Positions 16,972 through 26,405 are shown, counted from the stretch's first letter. The stretch: 64,000 nt of DNA from Actinokineospora sp. NBRC 105648 (GCF_030269645.1 NZ_BSTR01000008.1:149191-213190); one strand, 5' to 3'. Numbers and translations: made by a program. Notes: a model not told the origin generated them from the letters alone.

Positions 16972-17404
16972 ATCCGTAGCGGGGCCGCCGGTACCAGCGG
17001 GGTTGCTTATAGGGATTGAAAGCTGAAGAGCTGAAAGAAGGGGTCGGGGCGGCGAGGCTGGGACTTGGCCGAAGCTGCGGGTAGGGCGGGGGCCGGGGGC
17101 TCGGCGGACTGGGGCTCAACCGGCCGGGGTTTCGGCTGGGCCGGAGTCCGGGCGGCGGGAGTCCTGGTGGCTGAGCTCGGGCGGCTGGGCTCGGGCGGCC
17201 GGAGGTCGGGGGCCGGAGCTAGGGGGGCTGAGGCTCGGGCGGCCGGGTGCGGGTGCGGGTGGGGCGAGGGTGCGGGGCGGCGGGGCTTGTCGGTGGGAAC
17301 CTGGTGGCTGGTGGCGCGTCCGACCTGGGCAGGTTGTCCGAGGTGGTCGCCCTTAGGCTGTTCGTGGGTGACCCGGGGTGCGGGACGGTGTGGGAGCGGG
17401 TCGG
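16972..17404. other. G-rich intergenic stretch without a recognisable gene
   Basis: After copy C's flank the sequence becomes a purine-rich run of GGGxCGGGGGCxGG triplets. The plus-strand frame from 17065 gives only Gly/Ala/Arg-rich low-complexity peptide. The minus-strand frame is an extension of an antisense shadow of the MFS gene. I see no promoter or RNA gene. Confidence 0.5.
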
Positions 17405-19021
17405 ATGGCGACGGGTGCGGTGCGTAGTCCCTGGGTGGCGCTGGGGGCGCTGTGCGCGTGCTTCTTCATGATCATGCTGGACTCGACCATCGTGACCGTG
17501 GCCATCCCGGCGATGTTGACCGATCTGAACGCGACGTTGAACCAGGTCATCTGGGTCAACAGCGTCTATCTCCTCGCCAACACCGTGCCGTTGCTGATCA
17601 CCGGGCGGCTGGGCGACCGGTACGGGCCCAAGCGGGTGTTGCTGGTCGGGCTGGTGTTGTTCCTCGGTGCCTCGCTGTGGTGTGGGCTCTCGACGACCGC
17701 CGGTTCCCTGATCGCCGCGCGCGCTGTGCAAGGTCTCGGTGCTGCGGCGATGACGCCGCAGACCCTCTCCTTCATCACGCGGTTGTTCCCGGCGGAGAAG
17801 CGTGGGGCGCCGATCGCGGTGTGGGGGGCGGTGGCCGGGATCGCGACCATCACCGGGCCGGTGGTGGGTGGGCTGCTGGTGCAGCACGTCGGTTGGCAGT
17901 GGATCTTCCTGTTGAACCTGCCGATCGGGCTGGTCGGGCTGGTGTTCGCGGCGGCGTTGCTGCCGAACTGGCAGCCGAGCGGGAAGATCGGGTTCGACCT
18001 GACCGGTGCGCTGTTGGCGTCGGCGGGGTTGGGTGCGCTGGTGTTCGGGCTGCAGAACGGGCAGCACTACCACTGGGGCACGATCGTCGGGCCGGTCGGT
18101 GTGTTGCCGTTGATCGGGCTCGGGTTGCTGCTGCTCGGGTTGTTCGTGCTCTGGCAGCGCAAGCCCCGGCCTGCCAACTTGTTGCCAGTCGGGTTGTTCA
18201 GCAATCCCACGTTCAGCTTCGCCAATGTCACGCACGGTGCGCTCGGGTTCGCTACCACCGGGATGTTCTTGCCGCTGGTGATCTACGTGCAGTCGGTGCT
18301 CGGGCTCGACCCGCTCGCGTCCAGCCTGCTGTGCGCGCCGATGGCCTTCGCGGCTGGTGCCGCCGCCCTGTTCGCGGCACGGGGGTTGCGGCGGGTCGAG
18401 GGGCGCACGCTGATCATGACCGGGCTCGGTGGGCTGGCGCTGGGCACGATCGTGCTCGCCGTGTTGGCGGAGCCGGACACCGAGCCGCTGGTGCTGGTGC
18501 CCGGTCTGGTGGTCGCCGGGATCGGGATCGGGCTGGTGTTCTCGCCGCTGACCGCCGCGGCGACCTACGGGCTGCCGAACCACCTCGTCGGCGCCGCGTC
18601 CGGTGTCTTCAACACTTCGCGCCAGATCGGTGGGGTGTTGGGGAGTGCGACGACCGGGTTGTTGCTCCAGGTCGGTCTCAGCTTCTCGGTCCCGGCCGCC
18701 GCGCGGGACTACGCGAGGGTACTGCCGCCGCGCTACGCGGACGAGTTCGTCGAGCGGATCACCGCGGCCGCCAACACCGCGAGCCAGTTCGGTGGGCAGG
18801 GGCCCGCGGTGCCGTCGGACTGGTCGCCCTCGATCGCCGAGCGGGTGCGCGAACTCGCCACTGACGCGTTCGCGCTCGGGTTCACCAACGCCGCCAAGGC
18901 CACGCTGGTCCTGCCGGTCGTGGTGTTGGTGCTGGGTATGGTCTTCGCCGCTGGTATCCGTGCGCAACCAACTGGTAACGCGAAAAAGTCGGGACTGCCG
19001 CAGGAGCGAGTCGGTCCGTAA
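17405..19021 (+). CDS. MFS drug-resistance transporter, DHA2 (EmrB/QacA) type
   Basis: 538 residues from the ATG at 17405, which has GGAG nine bases upstream; an in-frame start at 17378 is possible. About 14 membrane helices. Diagnostic motifs: LDSTIVTVAIPAM in helix 1, GRLGDRYGPKRVLL (motif A) and helix-5 motif C as GIATITGPVVGGLLVQHVGW. The last helix ends near VVLVLGMVFAAGI. A proton-driven exporter of hydrophobic drugs or metabolites; substrate unknown. Followed 11 nt later by the secreted peptidase, possibly cotranscribed. Confidence 0.88.
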   Translation: MATGAVRSPWVALGALCACFFMIMLDSTIVTVAIPAMLTDLNATLNQVIWVNSVYLLANTVPLLITGRLGDRYGPKRVLLVGLVLFLGASLWCGLSTTAGSLIAARAVQGLGAAAMTPQTLSFITRLFPAEKRGAPIAVWGAVAGIATITGPVVGGLLVQHVGWQWIFLLNLPIGLVGLVFAAALLPNWQPSGKIGFDLTGALLASAGLGALVFGLQNGQHYHWGTIVGPVGVLPLIGLGLLLLGLFVLWQRKPRPANLLPVGLFSNPTFSFANVTHGALGFATTGMFLPLVIYVQSVLGLDPLASSLLCAPMAFAAGAAALFAARGLRRVEGRTLIMTGLGGLALGTIVLAVLAEPDTEPLVLVPGLVVAGIGIGLVFSPLTAAATYGLPNHLVGAASGVFNTSRQIGGVLGSATTGLLLQVGLSFSVPAAARDYARVLPPRYADEFVERITAAANTASQFGGQGPAVPSDWSPSIAERVRELATDAFALGFTNAAKATLVLPVVVLVLGMVFAAGIRAQPTGNAKKSGLPQERVGP

Positions 19022-19032
19022 CGTCTGCCGAC

Positions 19033-20859
19033 ATGGCAATACGGCGATCTTTGCTCACCATGGCTGTCGCGGTGACCGCGGGTATCGGTGCGATCACCGT
19101 ACCGGCATCAGCCGCGCAACCGGAACCCCTTGCGGTGCGCAGTGATCCCGTCTACTCCTACGCCAACGCGGTGCGCGAGACGGCCTACGTCGACACCGGC
19201 CTGACCGCGCCCAACGGTGCCAAGGTGCGGGTCGCGGCGGACATTATCCGCCCGCGCGAGGCCACCGGCCGGGTGCCGGTGATCATGGACGCCAGCCCGT
19301 ACTACACGACCCTGGGCCGGGGCAACGAGAGCCAGAAGAAGACCTACGACGCCGCGGGCAAACCGGTCCAGTTCCCGCTCTGGTACGACAACTACTTCGT
19401 ACCGCGCGGTTACGCCGTGGTGCTGGTCGACCTGTCCGGCACGGCCCGGTCCAACGGGTGCGTCGACGTCGGCGGCCGCTCCGAGGTGACCTCGGCCAAG
19501 GCGGTCATCGACTGGCTCAACGGCCGCGCGACCGGCTACACCACCGCGACCGGCACGACCACGATCTCCTCGAGCTGGTCCACCGGCGCGGTCGGCATGA
19601 TCGGCAAGTCCTGGGACGGCACGATCGCCAACGGCGTCGCCGCCACCGGGGTCGCCGGCCTCAAGACCATCGTGCCCATCGGCGCCATCAGCTCCTGGTA
19701 CGACTACTACCGGGCCTCCGGCGCCACCTACACCAGCGGCAGCCCGGCGGGTCTGGCGCCGGTGGTGGAGAACTCCCAGGGCGCGTCGAACTGCGGCTCG
19801 GTCAAGACCACGCTGACCAATGGCTCACCGTCAAGCGGTGACTACACGGCGATGTACCGCGAGCGCGACTACGTGCCCAACGCCGCCAACGTCAAGGCGA
19901 GCGTGTTCGTCGTGCACGGCCTCGGCGACCTCAACGTGAAGTCGGTCAACTTCGGACAGTGGTGGAACGCCCTGCCCGCCGGTGTCGAGCGCAAGATCTG
20001 GCTGTCGCAGACCGGCCACGTCGACCCGTTCGACTACCGCCGCCAGGTGTGGGTGGACACCCTGCACAAGTGGTTCGACCACTACCTGCTCGGCGTGGAC
20101 AACGGCGTGCAGAACGACCCGGCGTCCACTGTGGAGCAGAAGCCGGACGTCTGGAAGGACGACCGGGCCTGGCCGCTGACCACCACCCCGACGACCCTGC
20201 GCCTGCAGCCGGGCACCTCGGCGGGCGTCGGCACGCTCGGCACGACCGCGCCGCCCGCCGGTTCGACGGCCACCGTCACCGACAACCGCAGCAGCGAGTA
20301 CGACTGGATCACCAACCCCACCAACGCGTCCTCGGCCCGGGCCATCTACCGGACCGGCGCGCTGGCCAGTGACGTGCGCATCTCCGGCACCTCGACGATC
20401 ACGGTGACCACCACGTCCTCGCAGAGCGCCGCCCGGCTCACCGCCGTCCTGGTCGACTACGGCACCGCCACGATCCGCAACTACCGCGGCACCGGCGAGG
20501 GCATCCGCAACCTGTCGACCCGGTCCTGCTGGGGCGAGAGCGGCACCGGTGACAGCGCCTGCTACCTCGACACCGAGACCAACACGACCTCGGTGTCGCA
20601 GAACATCATCGCCCGCGGCTGGGCCGACCTCGGCCACTACGCGGGCCTGGAGTCCCGCCGCACGCTGAGCGCGAACACCCCGTACACGATCACCTTCAAC
20701 ATCGCGACGACCGACCAGGTCATCCCGGCGGGCCACCGCCTGGCGGTGGTGATCGGCAGCACGGACAGCTCCTACATCAGCTCCGCGGGCACCAGCACGC
20801 GGCTGGGCATCGACCTGTCCAAGACCACCCTGCGGGTACCGCTCATCGGCTCCATCTAA
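19033..20859 (+). CDS. Secreted Xaa-Pro dipeptidyl-peptidase-like hydrolase (S15/CocE)
   Basis: 608 residues. Signal peptide 1-28 (RRSLLTMAVAVTAGIGAI then VPASAA). The alpha/beta-hydrolase core (about 40-350) carries the nucleophile in MIGKSWDG (Ser193), the acid near VVHGLGDLNV and the base in SQTGHVDPF. A C-terminal jelly-roll domain (about 370-605), ending LGIDLSKTTLRVPLI, is the X-Pro/CocE non-catalytic module. It probably releases X-Pro dipeptides from extracellular peptides; ester hydrolysis (CocE-like) is possible. Ends at a strong terminator. Confidence 0.88.
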   Translation: MAIRRSLLTMAVAVTAGIGAITVPASAAQPEPLAVRSDPVYSYANAVRETAYVDTGLTAPNGAKVRVAADIIRPREATGRVPVIMDASPYYTTLGRGNESQKKTYDAAGKPVQFPLWYDNYFVPRGYAVVLVDLSGTARSNGCVDVGGRSEVTSAKAVIDWLNGRATGYTTATGTTTISSSWSTGAVGMIGKSWDGTIANGVAATGVAGLKTIVPIGAISSWYDYYRASGATYTSGSPAGLAPVVENSQGASNCGSVKTTLTNGSPSSGDYTAMYRERDYVPNAANVKASVFVVHGLGDLNVKSVNFGQWWNALPAGVERKIWLSQTGHVDPFDYRRQVWVDTLHKWFDHYLLGVDNGVQNDPASTVEQKPDVWKDDRAWPLTTTPTTLRLQPGTSAGVGTLGTTAPPAGSTATVTDNRSSEYDWITNPTNASSARAIYRTGALASDVRISGTSTITVTTTSSQSAARLTAVLVDYGTATIRNYRGTGEGIRNLSTRSCWGESGTGDSACYLDTETNTTSVSQNIIARGWADLGHYAGLESRRTLSANTPYTITFNIATTDQVIPAGHRLAVVIGSTDSSYISSAGTSTRLGIDLSKTTLRVPLIGSI

Positions 20860-20880
20860 GGGCGGGAACAAGCGCTGCAA

Positions 20881-20911
20881 GGGCCTCGCCGTCGACCGGA
20901 CGGCGAGGCCC
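20881..20911 (+). terminator. Terminator after S15 peptidase gene
   Basis: Perfect 13-bp arms GGGCCTCGCCGTC (20881-20893) and GACGGCGAGGCCC (20899-20911) with a 5-nt loop, 21 nt after the stop. There is no long T tract, as is common in actinomycetes. Confidence 0.7.
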
Positions 20912-20949
20912 CGGCGCGTTGCCCGAGGGTGCCCGTACTCTCACTGACC

Positions 20950-21579
20950 GTGCGCCTCGTACTCGCCTCCCAGTCACCCGCCCGGCTCCGCGTGCTCAGG
21001 GCGGCCGGGATCGACCCGGTGGTCCGGGTGTCCGGTGTGGACGAGGACGCGGTCGCCGCCGCGCTGACCGACCCGGCGCCCGCCGACGTGGTGGTGGCGC
21101 TGGCCGAGGCCAAGGCGCGTGCCGTGCTCGGCGACCTCGACGCCGACGTGCTCGCCGACGCGGTGGTCGTCGGCTGCGACTCGATGCTGCACTACGGCGG
21201 CGACCTGGTCGGCAAGCCCGCGACGCCCGAGGTCGCGCGGGAGCGGTGGGCGAAGATGTCCGGCGGCACCGGCGAACTGCTCACCGGCCACGCGATCCTG
21301 CGCGTCCGCGACGGCGAGGTCGTCGACACGGCCGGGGGCACCGAGAGCACCACGGTGCGGTTCGGGAACGTCACCCCCGAGGAGGTCGACGCCTACATCG
21401 CCACCGAGGAACCCCTTGCCGTGGCGGGCGCCTTCACCCTCGACGGCCTCGGTGGCTGGTTCCTCGACGGCGTCGACGGCGACCCGTCCAGCGTCATCGG
21501 GATCAGCCTGCCACTCACTCGGCGGTTGCTCTCCGGCCTCGGTGTCCGGGTGACCGACCTGTGGCGTTCCACCAGGTGA
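20950..21579 (+). CDS. maf: Maf-family nucleoside triphosphate pyrophosphatase
   Basis: 209 residues. Maf signature at the N-terminus, LVLASQSPARLRVLRAAG, then VVGCDSMLHYGG, GKPATPEVARERW and the C-terminal SSVIGISLPLTRRLL. Maf proteins hydrolyse non-canonical or canonical NTPs to NMPs and have been linked to septation arrest. GTG 20950 is preferred over GTG 20929 because TACTCT (20936-20941) lies 8 nt upstream, a leaderless geometry. M. tuberculosis Rv3282 is the comparable gene between its accD5 and accA3 loci. Confidence 0.88.
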   Translation: MRLVLASQSPARLRVLRAAGIDPVVRVSGVDEDAVAAALTDPAPADVVVALAEAKARAVLGDLDADVLADAVVVGCDSMLHYGGDLVGKPATPEVARERWAKMSGGTGELLTGHAILRVRDGEVVDTAGGTESTTVRFGNVTPEEVDAYIATEEPLAVAGAFTLDGLGGWFLDGVDGDPSSVIGISLPLTRRLLSGLGVRVTDLWRSTR

Positions 21580-21643
21580 GAGTGACCCCCCTCTCCGCTC
21601 CGGACGGGAAGTAATTCACCAGGCAACTGGTTGGATCGCGGTG

Positions 21644-21727
21644 ATGAGGTCCTTCCCGGGTGTCGCGCTGACCGAGCGCCTGCACGTCGACTTGCGACGG
21701 CAGGCCAGCTCCCTGTGTCCGCGCTGA
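21644..21727 (+). CDS. Putative sulfur-responsive leader peptide (uORF)
   Basis: 27 codons: Met-Arg-Ser-Phe-Pro..., core RLHVDLRRQASSLCPR, stop TGA. This matches the actinobacterial leader peptides (R-x-HVDL-x-R-x-x-S-x-x-C) that I recall upstream of sulfur-assimilation and transport genes. A TTGGAT box 7 nt before the ATG suggests a leaderless transcript, as described for mycobacterial Cys-responsive uORFs. It ends 56 nt before the symporter ATG. Upstream lies the dyad ACCAGGCAACTGGT (21618-21631). Expected role: attenuation when Cys is plentiful or scarce. Confidence 0.65.
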   Translation: MRSFPGVALTERLHVDLRRQASSLCPR

Positions 21728-21783
21728 CCCGGCTCGCGTAACCCCGCGTACACACCTCTCTCTTCCCCACCCTGGAGTCCCGC

Positions 21784-23166
21784 ATGTCCACAGACGTGTC
21801 CTCTTCCGCCGCGCCCGAACAGCCCAGAACCGGCAGCAGGCGCAACCTCTACTTCGGCGTAGCCGTGCTGGTGGGCCTGGTGCTGGGCGCCGTGCTCGGC
21901 TTCGTGGCCAAGCAGACCGACGCGAGCTGGCTCACCACCACGCTCAAGACCATCGGCAACATCTTCACCAGCCTGCTGCAGTTCACCGTGATCCCGCTGG
22001 TGTTCACCGCGATCGTCGTGGGCATCAACAGCCTGCGCGGCCTCGGCGGCCCGCGCACCGCAGCCCGCCTGGGCGGCAAGACCCTGCTGTGGTTCGGGAT
22101 CACGTCCCTGATCGCCGTGCTGATCGGCATCGCGGTCGGCCTGATCTCCGGCGCGGGCAAGAGCGTCGACGTCAAACCGAGCGAGGCCACCGTCGCCAAG
22201 CTCGCCGACCGCGCCCAGGGCAACTGGCTGACGGTCATCAACAACCTGGTGCCGGACAACATCTTCACGGCCTTCAGCAACGGCGAGGTCCTCCAGGTCG
22301 TCTTCGTCGCCGCACTGGTCGGCGTCGCCACCTACGCCCTGGGCGAGAAGGCGGCCCCGTTCGTCGCCTTCAACCGCTCGGCCTTCGACATCATCCAGAA
22401 ACTACTCGGCTGGATCATCCGCCTCGCCCCGCTGGGCGTGCTCGGCCTGATCGGCACCGCCTTCGCCACCTACGGCAACCAGTTCGTCAAGCCACTCCTG
22501 TCCCTGATCGCGGCGGTCTACATCGCGGCGGCCCTGGTCCTGTTCGTGGTCTACCCGATCCTGCTGCGCACCGTCGGCAAGGTCAGCCCACTCACCTTCT
22601 ACCGCAAGGCGTGGACGGCACTGCAGTTCGCCTTCGTCTCCCGCTCCTCTGGCGCCACCCTGCCGCTGAGCAGGCAGACGGCGGTCAACCTGGGCGTCGA
22701 ACCCGGCTACGCGGGCTTCGCCGTCCCCCTGGGCACCACCACCAAGATGGACGGCTGCGCGGCCCTGTACCCGGCCATCGCCACCATCTTCATCGCCAAC
22801 CTCTTCGGCGTCTCCCTGAGCTTCTGGCAGTACGTCGGGATCGTCGCGGTCGCCGTCTTCGGCGCTTTCGCCACAGCGGGCACCACCGGCTGGTTCACCA
22901 TGCTGACGCTCACCCTGAGCACCATCGGCCTCCCCACCGAGGTGGTGGCCACCGGCGTCGCCATCGTCTACGGCATCGACCCGATCCTGGACATGATCCG
23001 CACCGCCACCAACGTCGCCGGCCAGATCACCGTGCCGGTCCTGGTCGCCCGCTCCGAGGGCCTGCTGGACGACAGCGTCCTGGACCAGCCCAGCGGCCCA
23101 CCCCTGCTGGACGCGGACACCGAGATCGAGACCCCCACCCGCGAAAAGGAACCAGTCCCCGCCTGA
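21784..23166 (+). CDS. DAACS-family sodium/proton symporter, possibly for cystine
   Basis: 460 residues, dicarboxylate/amino acid:cation symporter fold with about eight helices and two re-entrant hairpins: SRSSGATLPLSRQTAVNLGV (HP1 serines), VPLGTTTKMDGCAALYPAIA (TM7 NMDG-like motif, here KMDG) and GTTGWFTMLTL (HP2). The TM8 stretch GIDPILDMIRTATNVAGQI has an Asp and Arg as in amino-acid rather than succinate carriers. The Cys-type leader peptide upstream suggests L-cystine uptake (TcyP-like); this is inference. GGAG lies about 7 nt before the ATG. Confidence 0.8.
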   Translation: MSTDVSSSAAPEQPRTGSRRNLYFGVAVLVGLVLGAVLGFVAKQTDASWLTTTLKTIGNIFTSLLQFTVIPLVFTAIVVGINSLRGLGGPRTAARLGGKTLLWFGITSLIAVLIGIAVGLISGAGKSVDVKPSEATVAKLADRAQGNWLTVINNLVPDNIFTAFSNGEVLQVVFVAALVGVATYALGEKAAPFVAFNRSAFDIIQKLLGWIIRLAPLGVLGLIGTAFATYGNQFVKPLLSLIAAVYIAAALVLFVVYPILLRTVGKVSPLTFYRKAWTALQFAFVSRSSGATLPLSRQTAVNLGVEPGYAGFAVPLGTTTKMDGCAALYPAIATIFIANLFGVSLSFWQYVGIVAVAVFGAFATAGTTGWFTMLTLTLSTIGLPTEVVATGVAIVYGIDPILDMIRTATNVAGQITVPVLVARSEGLLDDSVLDQPSGPPLLDADTEIETPTREKEPVPA

Positions 23167-23214
23167 CCCGAACACCCACCACCACAACCAAAGCAGCACA
23201 GCAAGACCACACCG

Positions 23215-23250
23215 CAGGCCCCGGGCACCTCTGCCCGGGGCCTGTTCTTC
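23215..23250 (+). terminator. Terminator of the symporter gene
   Basis: Perfect 12-bp arms CAGGCCCCGGGC (23215-23226) and GCCCGGGGCCTG (23233-23244) with loop ACCTCT, followed by TTCTTC. It is the most canonical Rho-independent terminator in the window. Confidence 0.8.
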
Positions 23251-23469
23251 GTGCCGCCCCTTCCCTCACCCGAGCCCCGCGCCAAGGCCCACCCTGCTCT
23301 TCCTCCCTCCAGCCCCTCAGGCCCCGCCCCCGCTCCTTCTCCCCTGCCTTGCCTCCCCAGCTCGGCCCTCCCCCGCCTTGCCCTCCCAGCTCAGCCCTCC
23401 CCCGCCAGCCCAGCCCCTCCCCAGCCCGAAAACCCAACCACCCCAACAACTCCCCCTCACCACCCCACT
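23251..23469. other. Pyrimidine-rich non-coding tract
   Basis: About 200 nt of C-rich sequence on the plus strand made of imperfect CCCCAGCTCGGCCCTCCCCC-like units, with almost no purine runs. No gene seen. It separates the symporter terminator from repeat copy D. Confidence 0.6.
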
Positions 23470-23611
23470 GCTCGATGGGGTGGAGTGGCTTTGTTTGGGG
23501 AGAAAAGAGGCGCTAGCCTGGTCCCGGCGTGGGTGATCCCTTCCCCACCCGCTTCACCCCGGCGCCTCTTTTCTTAGGGGCCCCAAACAAAGCCACTCCA
23601 CCCCATCGAGC
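23470..23611 (+). repeat. Structured intergenic repeat, copy D (divergent)
   Basis: 142 nt. Outer 31-nt arms 23470-23500 and 23581-23611 are perfectly complementary, though about a third of their sequence differs from the other copies. The second stem AGAAAAGAGGCGC/GCGCCTCTTTTCT (13 bp) is unlike GAGYACCGC elsewhere yet perfect. The bulge is TAGCCTGGTCCCGGC and the loop keeps GATCCCTTCCCC. The joint AGGGGCCCC before the right arm is conserved. The flanks found around the other copies are absent. Confidence 0.8.
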
Positions 23612-23779
23612 ACACCCAGCCAAGCAAGCCCCGACGCCACCCGTCAAACAAACCCCGACGCGCACACCCGCCGGAGCAAGCACCGAGGCGAAACCCCACC
23701 AGAGCAGCCACAAGCAGCCCACCAGAACAACCCACCAGAGCAGCCAACCAGCAGCCACCGAGCAGCAAGCCCAGCAAAC
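23612..23779. other. Intergenic spacer, no gene
   Basis: CAAGCA/CCACCAGAGCAGCC-type tandem low-complexity sequence between repeat copy D and the stop of the anchored-protein gene. No promoter, RNA or terminator is evident. Confidence 0.5.
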
Positions 23780-24481
23780 TCAAGGGCAGTCGCGCAACGA
23801 AGCAGCAGCGGGCGCGATGTTCGGCCACCCAGGCAGCAGGTCCACCCGCGCGAAAGCCCGGGTGCACCCCACCTCCTGCCCACCCAGCCCGAACACCTGC
23901 GCGTACACCGGCCGCCGAGCGCAGTCCTCGCCGCGCGCGCAGTCCCACTGCACCGCGATCACCTCCGGCGCCGAGTCGCCCAGCACCGGCGCCAGGCTCA
24001 GCAACCCGGCCCGCGACACGAACGCCCGGCCCAGCGGGCTCCACTTGTCCGAGCGGCCGACCACTATCTGCCCGGCCGTGCCCTTGTCCCCCACCCCGCG
24101 GATCAGGCACGCGGAGACGGCGGCGGGCACGCACTGCAATGAGTCCTGGCTCAGCGTGACACCCATGTCGGTGATGGTCGCCTCGATGATCTGCCGGGTG
24201 GCCCCGGGGACACCGATGTGCAGCCTGCCCGAGGCCGCGCCGGAGTCGGCGACGAGTTCGACCACGGTGCCGCCGACGGTGGCGGTGGCCAGCGTCTGGC
24301 ACGGCTCGCGCTTGCACGCGTTGCCGGTGGTGACCGCGGTGTCGCTGGTGGGCCCGGGCATGGTGTGGCCCGAGCTGTTGCGCACCCGCAGCACCGCGGC
24401 GCCGGTGAGCGAGGCCGCCAGCACCAGGCCGCAGATCACCATGGCGAGCACCACCGCGGTGGGGGCGCGCCGACCAGCCAC
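23780..24481 (-). CDS. Membrane-anchored exported protein, function unknown
   Basis: 233 residues. Uncleaved signal anchor at about 8-30 ([20 protein letters not shown]), then a soluble extracytoplasmic part with at least six Cys ([36 protein letters not shown]), spaced for disulfides. I do not recognise the family. GTG start with GGAGG six bases upstream. It diverges from accA3 (125 bp apart). Confidence 0.7.
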   Translation of the reverse strand: MAGRRAPTAVVLAMVICGLVLAASLTGAAVLRVRNSSGHTMPGPTSDTAVTTGNACKREPCQTLATATVGGTVVELVADSGAASGRLHIGVPGATRQIIEATITDMGVTLSQDSLQCVPAAVSACLIRGVGDKGTAGQIVVGRSDKWSPLGRAFVSRAGLLSLAPVLGDSAPEVIAVQWDCARGEDCARRPVYAQVFGLGGQEVGCTRAFARVDLLPGWPNIAPAAASLRDCP

Positions 24482-24605
24482 AGGACACCTCCGGGTGAAA
24501 GCGAAGTCAGGGGGAGGGTATCGAGTGAATGTGGGGTTGCTCTCGGTTCCGCCTCAAGCGGGTGTCCGTAAACTCGCCCCAAGCTTCGACCAAGGAGGAA
24601 CCGGC

Positions 24606-26381
24606 GTGTCCGAGTCTGCCAAGGCGCTGAACAAGGTCCTCATCGCCAACCGCGGCGAGATCGCCGTCCGGGTCGTCCGGGCCTGCCGGGACGCGGGTCT
24701 GGCCAGTGTCGCGGTGTACGCCGACCCGGACCGGGACCTGCCCTTCGTGCGGCTGGCCGACGAGGCCTTCGCCCTCGGCGGCAACACGCCGGGCGAGAGC
24801 TACCTGTCCTTCGACAAGGTGCTCGACGCGGCCAAGCGCTCCGGCGCGGACGCGGTGCACCCCGGCTACGGCTTCCTCTCCGAGAACGCCGAGTTCGCCC
24901 AGGCCGTCATCGACGCCGGGCTGACCTGGATCGGTCCGACCCCGCAGGCCATCCGCGACCTGGGTGACAAGGTCACCGCCCGGCACATCGCGCTGCGCGC
25001 GGGCGCGCCGCTGGTGCCGGGCACCAAGGAGCCGGTCAACGGCGCCGAGGAGATCATCGTCTTCGCCGAGGAACACGGCCTGCCGGTCGCGATCAAGGCG
25101 GCCTTCGGCGGTGGCGGCCGCGGCCTCAAGGTCGCCCGCACCATCGAGGAGATCCCCGAGCTGTTCGACTCCGCGGTCCGCGAGGCGGTCACCGCGTTCG
25201 GCCGCGGCGAGTGCTTCGTCGAGCGCTACCTGGACAAGCCGCGCCACGTCGAGGCGCAGGTGCTGGCCGACCAGCACGGCAACGTGGTCGTGGTCGGCAC
25301 CCGCGACTGCTCGCTGCAGCGCAGGCACCAGAAGCTGGTCGAGGAGGCGCCCGCGCCGTTCCTCACCGCCGCGCAGCGCGCCGAGATCCACAGCTCCGCC
25401 AAGGCGATCTGCAAGGAGGCGGGCTACTCCGGGGCGGGCACCGTGGAGTACCTCGTGGGCACCGACGGCACCATCTCGTTCCTGGAGGTCAACACCCGGC
25501 TGCAGGTCGAGCACCCGGTCTCGGAGGAGACCGCCGGGGTCGACCTGGTGCTGGAGCAGTTCCGCATCGCCGCGGGCGAGGAGTTGCGGTTCACCGAGGA
25601 CCCGACCCCGCGCGGGCACGCCATCGAGTTCCGGATCAACGGCGAGGACGCGGGCCGCGGCTTCCTGCCCGCGCCGGGCACGGTGACGCGGTGGAGCGCC
25701 CCCGAGGGCCCGGGCGTGCGGGTCGACTCCGGTGTGGAGTCCGGCACCGTGATCGGCGGGCAGTTCGACTCGATGCTGGCCAAGGTGATCGTCACCGGCG
25801 AGGACCGCGCGCAGGCGCTGGCCCGCTCGCGGCGCGCGCTCGACGAGCTGGTGGTCGAGGGCATGGCCACCGTCGTGCCGTTCCACCGCGCGATCGTGCG
25901 CGACCCGGCGTTCATCGGCGACGAGAACGGGTTCCACGTGCACACCCGGTGGATCGAGACCGAGTTCGACAACACCATCGAGCCGTTCACCGGCGGCGCC
26001 GACGCGGAAGAGGCCGACGAGCGGCAGACCGTCGTGGTCGAGGTCGGCGGGCGCAGGCTCGAGGTCTCCCTCCCCGGCAACCTGGCGATCGGCTCCGGCG
26101 GCGGCGCGGCGGCGAAGGCCAAGCCCCGCAAGCGCGCGGGCGGCAAGTCCGGCGCGGCGGCCTCCGGCGACGCGGTGGCGGCGCCGATGCAGGGCACCAT
26201 CGTCAAGATCGCGGTCGAGGACGGCCAGCAGGTGGCCGCGGGCGACCTGGTCGTGGTGCTGGAGGCGATGAAGATGGAGAACCCGGTCACCGCGCACAAG
26301 GCGGGCACGATCACCGGTCTCGGGGTCGGCCAGGGTGAGACGGTCACCACAGGTTCGGTGATCTGCGAAATCAAGGACTGA
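24606..26381 (+). CDS. accA3: Acyl-CoA carboxylase alpha subunit (biotin carboxylase + BCCP)
   Basis: 591 residues starting at GTG 24606, seven bases after AAGGAGG. Biotin carboxylase domain (1-450): [69 protein letters not shown] linker of Lys/Ala repeats precedes the BCCP domain with the biotinyl Lys in [12 protein letters not shown]. It carboxylates biotin using ATP and bicarbonate, serving AccD-type transferases such as AccD5 here. The open frame runs upstream to 23529 but that part is not coding. Confidence 0.93.
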   Translation: MSESAKALNKVLIANRGEIAVRVVRACRDAGLASVAVYADPDRDLPFVRLADEAFALGGNTPGESYLSFDKVLDAAKRSGADAVHPGYGFLSENAEFAQAVIDAGLTWIGPTPQAIRDLGDKVTARHIALRAGAPLVPGTKEPVNGAEEIIVFAEEHGLPVAIKAAFGGGGRGLKVARTIEEIPELFDSAVREAVTAFGRGECFVERYLDKPRHVEAQVLADQHGNVVVVGTRDCSLQRRHQKLVEEAPAPFLTAAQRAEIHSSAKAICKEAGYSGAGTVEYLVGTDGTISFLEVNTRLQVEHPVSEETAGVDLVLEQFRIAAGEELRFTEDPTPRGHAIEFRINGEDAGRGFLPAPGTVTRWSAPEGPGVRVDSGVESGTVIGGQFDSMLAKVIVTGEDRAQALARSRRALDELVVEGMATVVPFHRAIVRDPAFIGDENGFHVHTRWIETEFDNTIEPFTGGADAEEADERQTVVVEVGGRRLEVSLPGNLAIGSGGGAAAKAKPRKRAGGKSGAAASGDAVAAPMQGTIVKIAVEDGQQVAAGDLVVVLEAMKMENPVTAHKAGTITGLGVGQGETVTTGSVICEIKD

Positions 26382-26392
26382 CCCGCTGTCCC

Positions 26393-26398
26393 TAGAAT
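26393..26398 (+). promoter_or_regulatory. -10 hexamer of first DUF1707 gene
   Basis: TAGAAT with 7 nt to the ATG at 26406, just after the accA3 stop; suggests the gene has its own leaderless transcript. Confidence 0.5.
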
Positions 26399-26405
26399 GC
26401 GCGCC

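Noticed and set aside
17065..17427. 120-codon Gly/Ala-rich ORF before the MFS gene
   Set aside because: Low complexity, overlaps the MFS start, no ribosome site or family match.
17219..19039. 606-codon minus-strand frame over the MFS gene
   Set aside because: Gln/Pro/Arg-rich shadow; the plus strand has proper helices and transporter motifs.
23529..24605. Upstream extension of accA3
   Set aside because: It would cross repeat copy D and the anchored-protein gene on the other strand; the GTG with AAGGAGG at 24606 begins the conserved biotin carboxylase.
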